The position numbers and the translations under genes were made by a program. The notes beneath the pieces were generated by a model. That model worked only from the letters and a program-made list of their open reading frames with translations. It was not told the DNA's origin and did not search any database. Shown here piece after piece: positions 5,995 to 6,010 of a stretch of 6,010 bases of DNA (position 1 is the first letter of the stretch; every line of letters begins with the position of its first letter). The stretch is from an uncultured Opitutaceae bacterium. GTDB taxonomy: Bacteria; Verrucomicrobiota; Verrucomicrobiia; Opitutales; Opitutaceae. Location: positions 1-6,010 of the forward strand of contig CAKZMS010000394.1 in the NCBI GenBank assembly GCA_937128785.1. The letters run 5' to 3'.

Positions 5995-6010
5995 AAAAAA
6001 AGCCGGGAGG
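5995..6010 (-). terminator. 3' arm and T7 tract of a probable Rho-independent terminator, cut by the window edge
   Basis: Read on the minus strand the window begins CCTCCCGGCTTTTTTT, the usual right arm plus T-tract of an intrinsic terminator. The left arm should lie beyond 6010. The segment CTCCCGGCT is identical to the right arm of the terminator at 1402-1429. It would end an upstream minus-strand gene. If the other arm is followed by a T-run on the plus strand it could be bidirectional. Confidence 0.6.

Noticed and set aside
1..6010. Search for CRISPR arrays, tRNA or rRNA genes, insertion sequences and toxin-antitoxin or phage genes
   Set aside because: No regularly spaced repeats, RNA gene signatures, transposase frames or terminal repeats were seen. 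The genes occupy nearly all of the window, and both internal gaps are shorter than 150 bp.

Overview
The window holds four protein genes, all on the minus strand and tightly packed. Read in transcription order (right to left) they are: a membrane sensor histidine kinase (5977-3746), a FixJ/NarL-type response regulator that overlaps it by 4 nt (3749-3129), a secreted sulfatase (2993-1461), and a secreted PafA-like alkaline phosphatase that runs off the left edge (1375-<1). The DNA is GC-rich by eye (about 60%), and every long plus-strand open frame is an antisense shadow of one of these genes. Signal peptides and a periplasmic sensor domain indicate a Gram-negative-type cell. The combination of a sulfatase, a PafA-type phosphatase and a hybrid periplasmic-binding-protein sensor kinase would suit an environmental polysaccharide degrader such as Verrucomicrobiota (Opitutales-like). 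That placement is a guess from gene style and is not proven by any marker gene.

Layout: 5978-6010 carries the 3' arm and T7 tract of a probable terminator for an unseen upstream gene, followed directly by the kinase start. 3746-5977 is the kinase: signal peptide, periplasmic ABC-substrate-binding-like module, one membrane helix, PAS, HisKA and HATPase domains. 3129-3749 is its cognate regulator (receiver plus LuxR-type HTH). The 135-bp gap 2994-3128 is the most AT-rich part of the window and the likely control region. It contains a perfect ATTGAAC-N4-GTTCAAT inverted repeat, a smaller GCCAT-N3-ATGGC repeat and a weak TATAAA -10 candidate. 1461-2993 is the sulfatase. The 85-bp gap 1376-1460 holds a strong 11-bp-stem terminator hairpin. 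1-1375 is the phosphatase, lacking its C-terminus.

Working model (inference): the sensor detects a small ligand in the periplasm and phosphorylates the regulator. The regulator may act on the inverted repeat upstream of the sulfatase gene, coupling ligand sensing to hydrolysis of sulfate esters and perhaps also phosphate esters outside the cytoplasm. The gene families are all known. What may be undescribed is the pairing and its putative operator.
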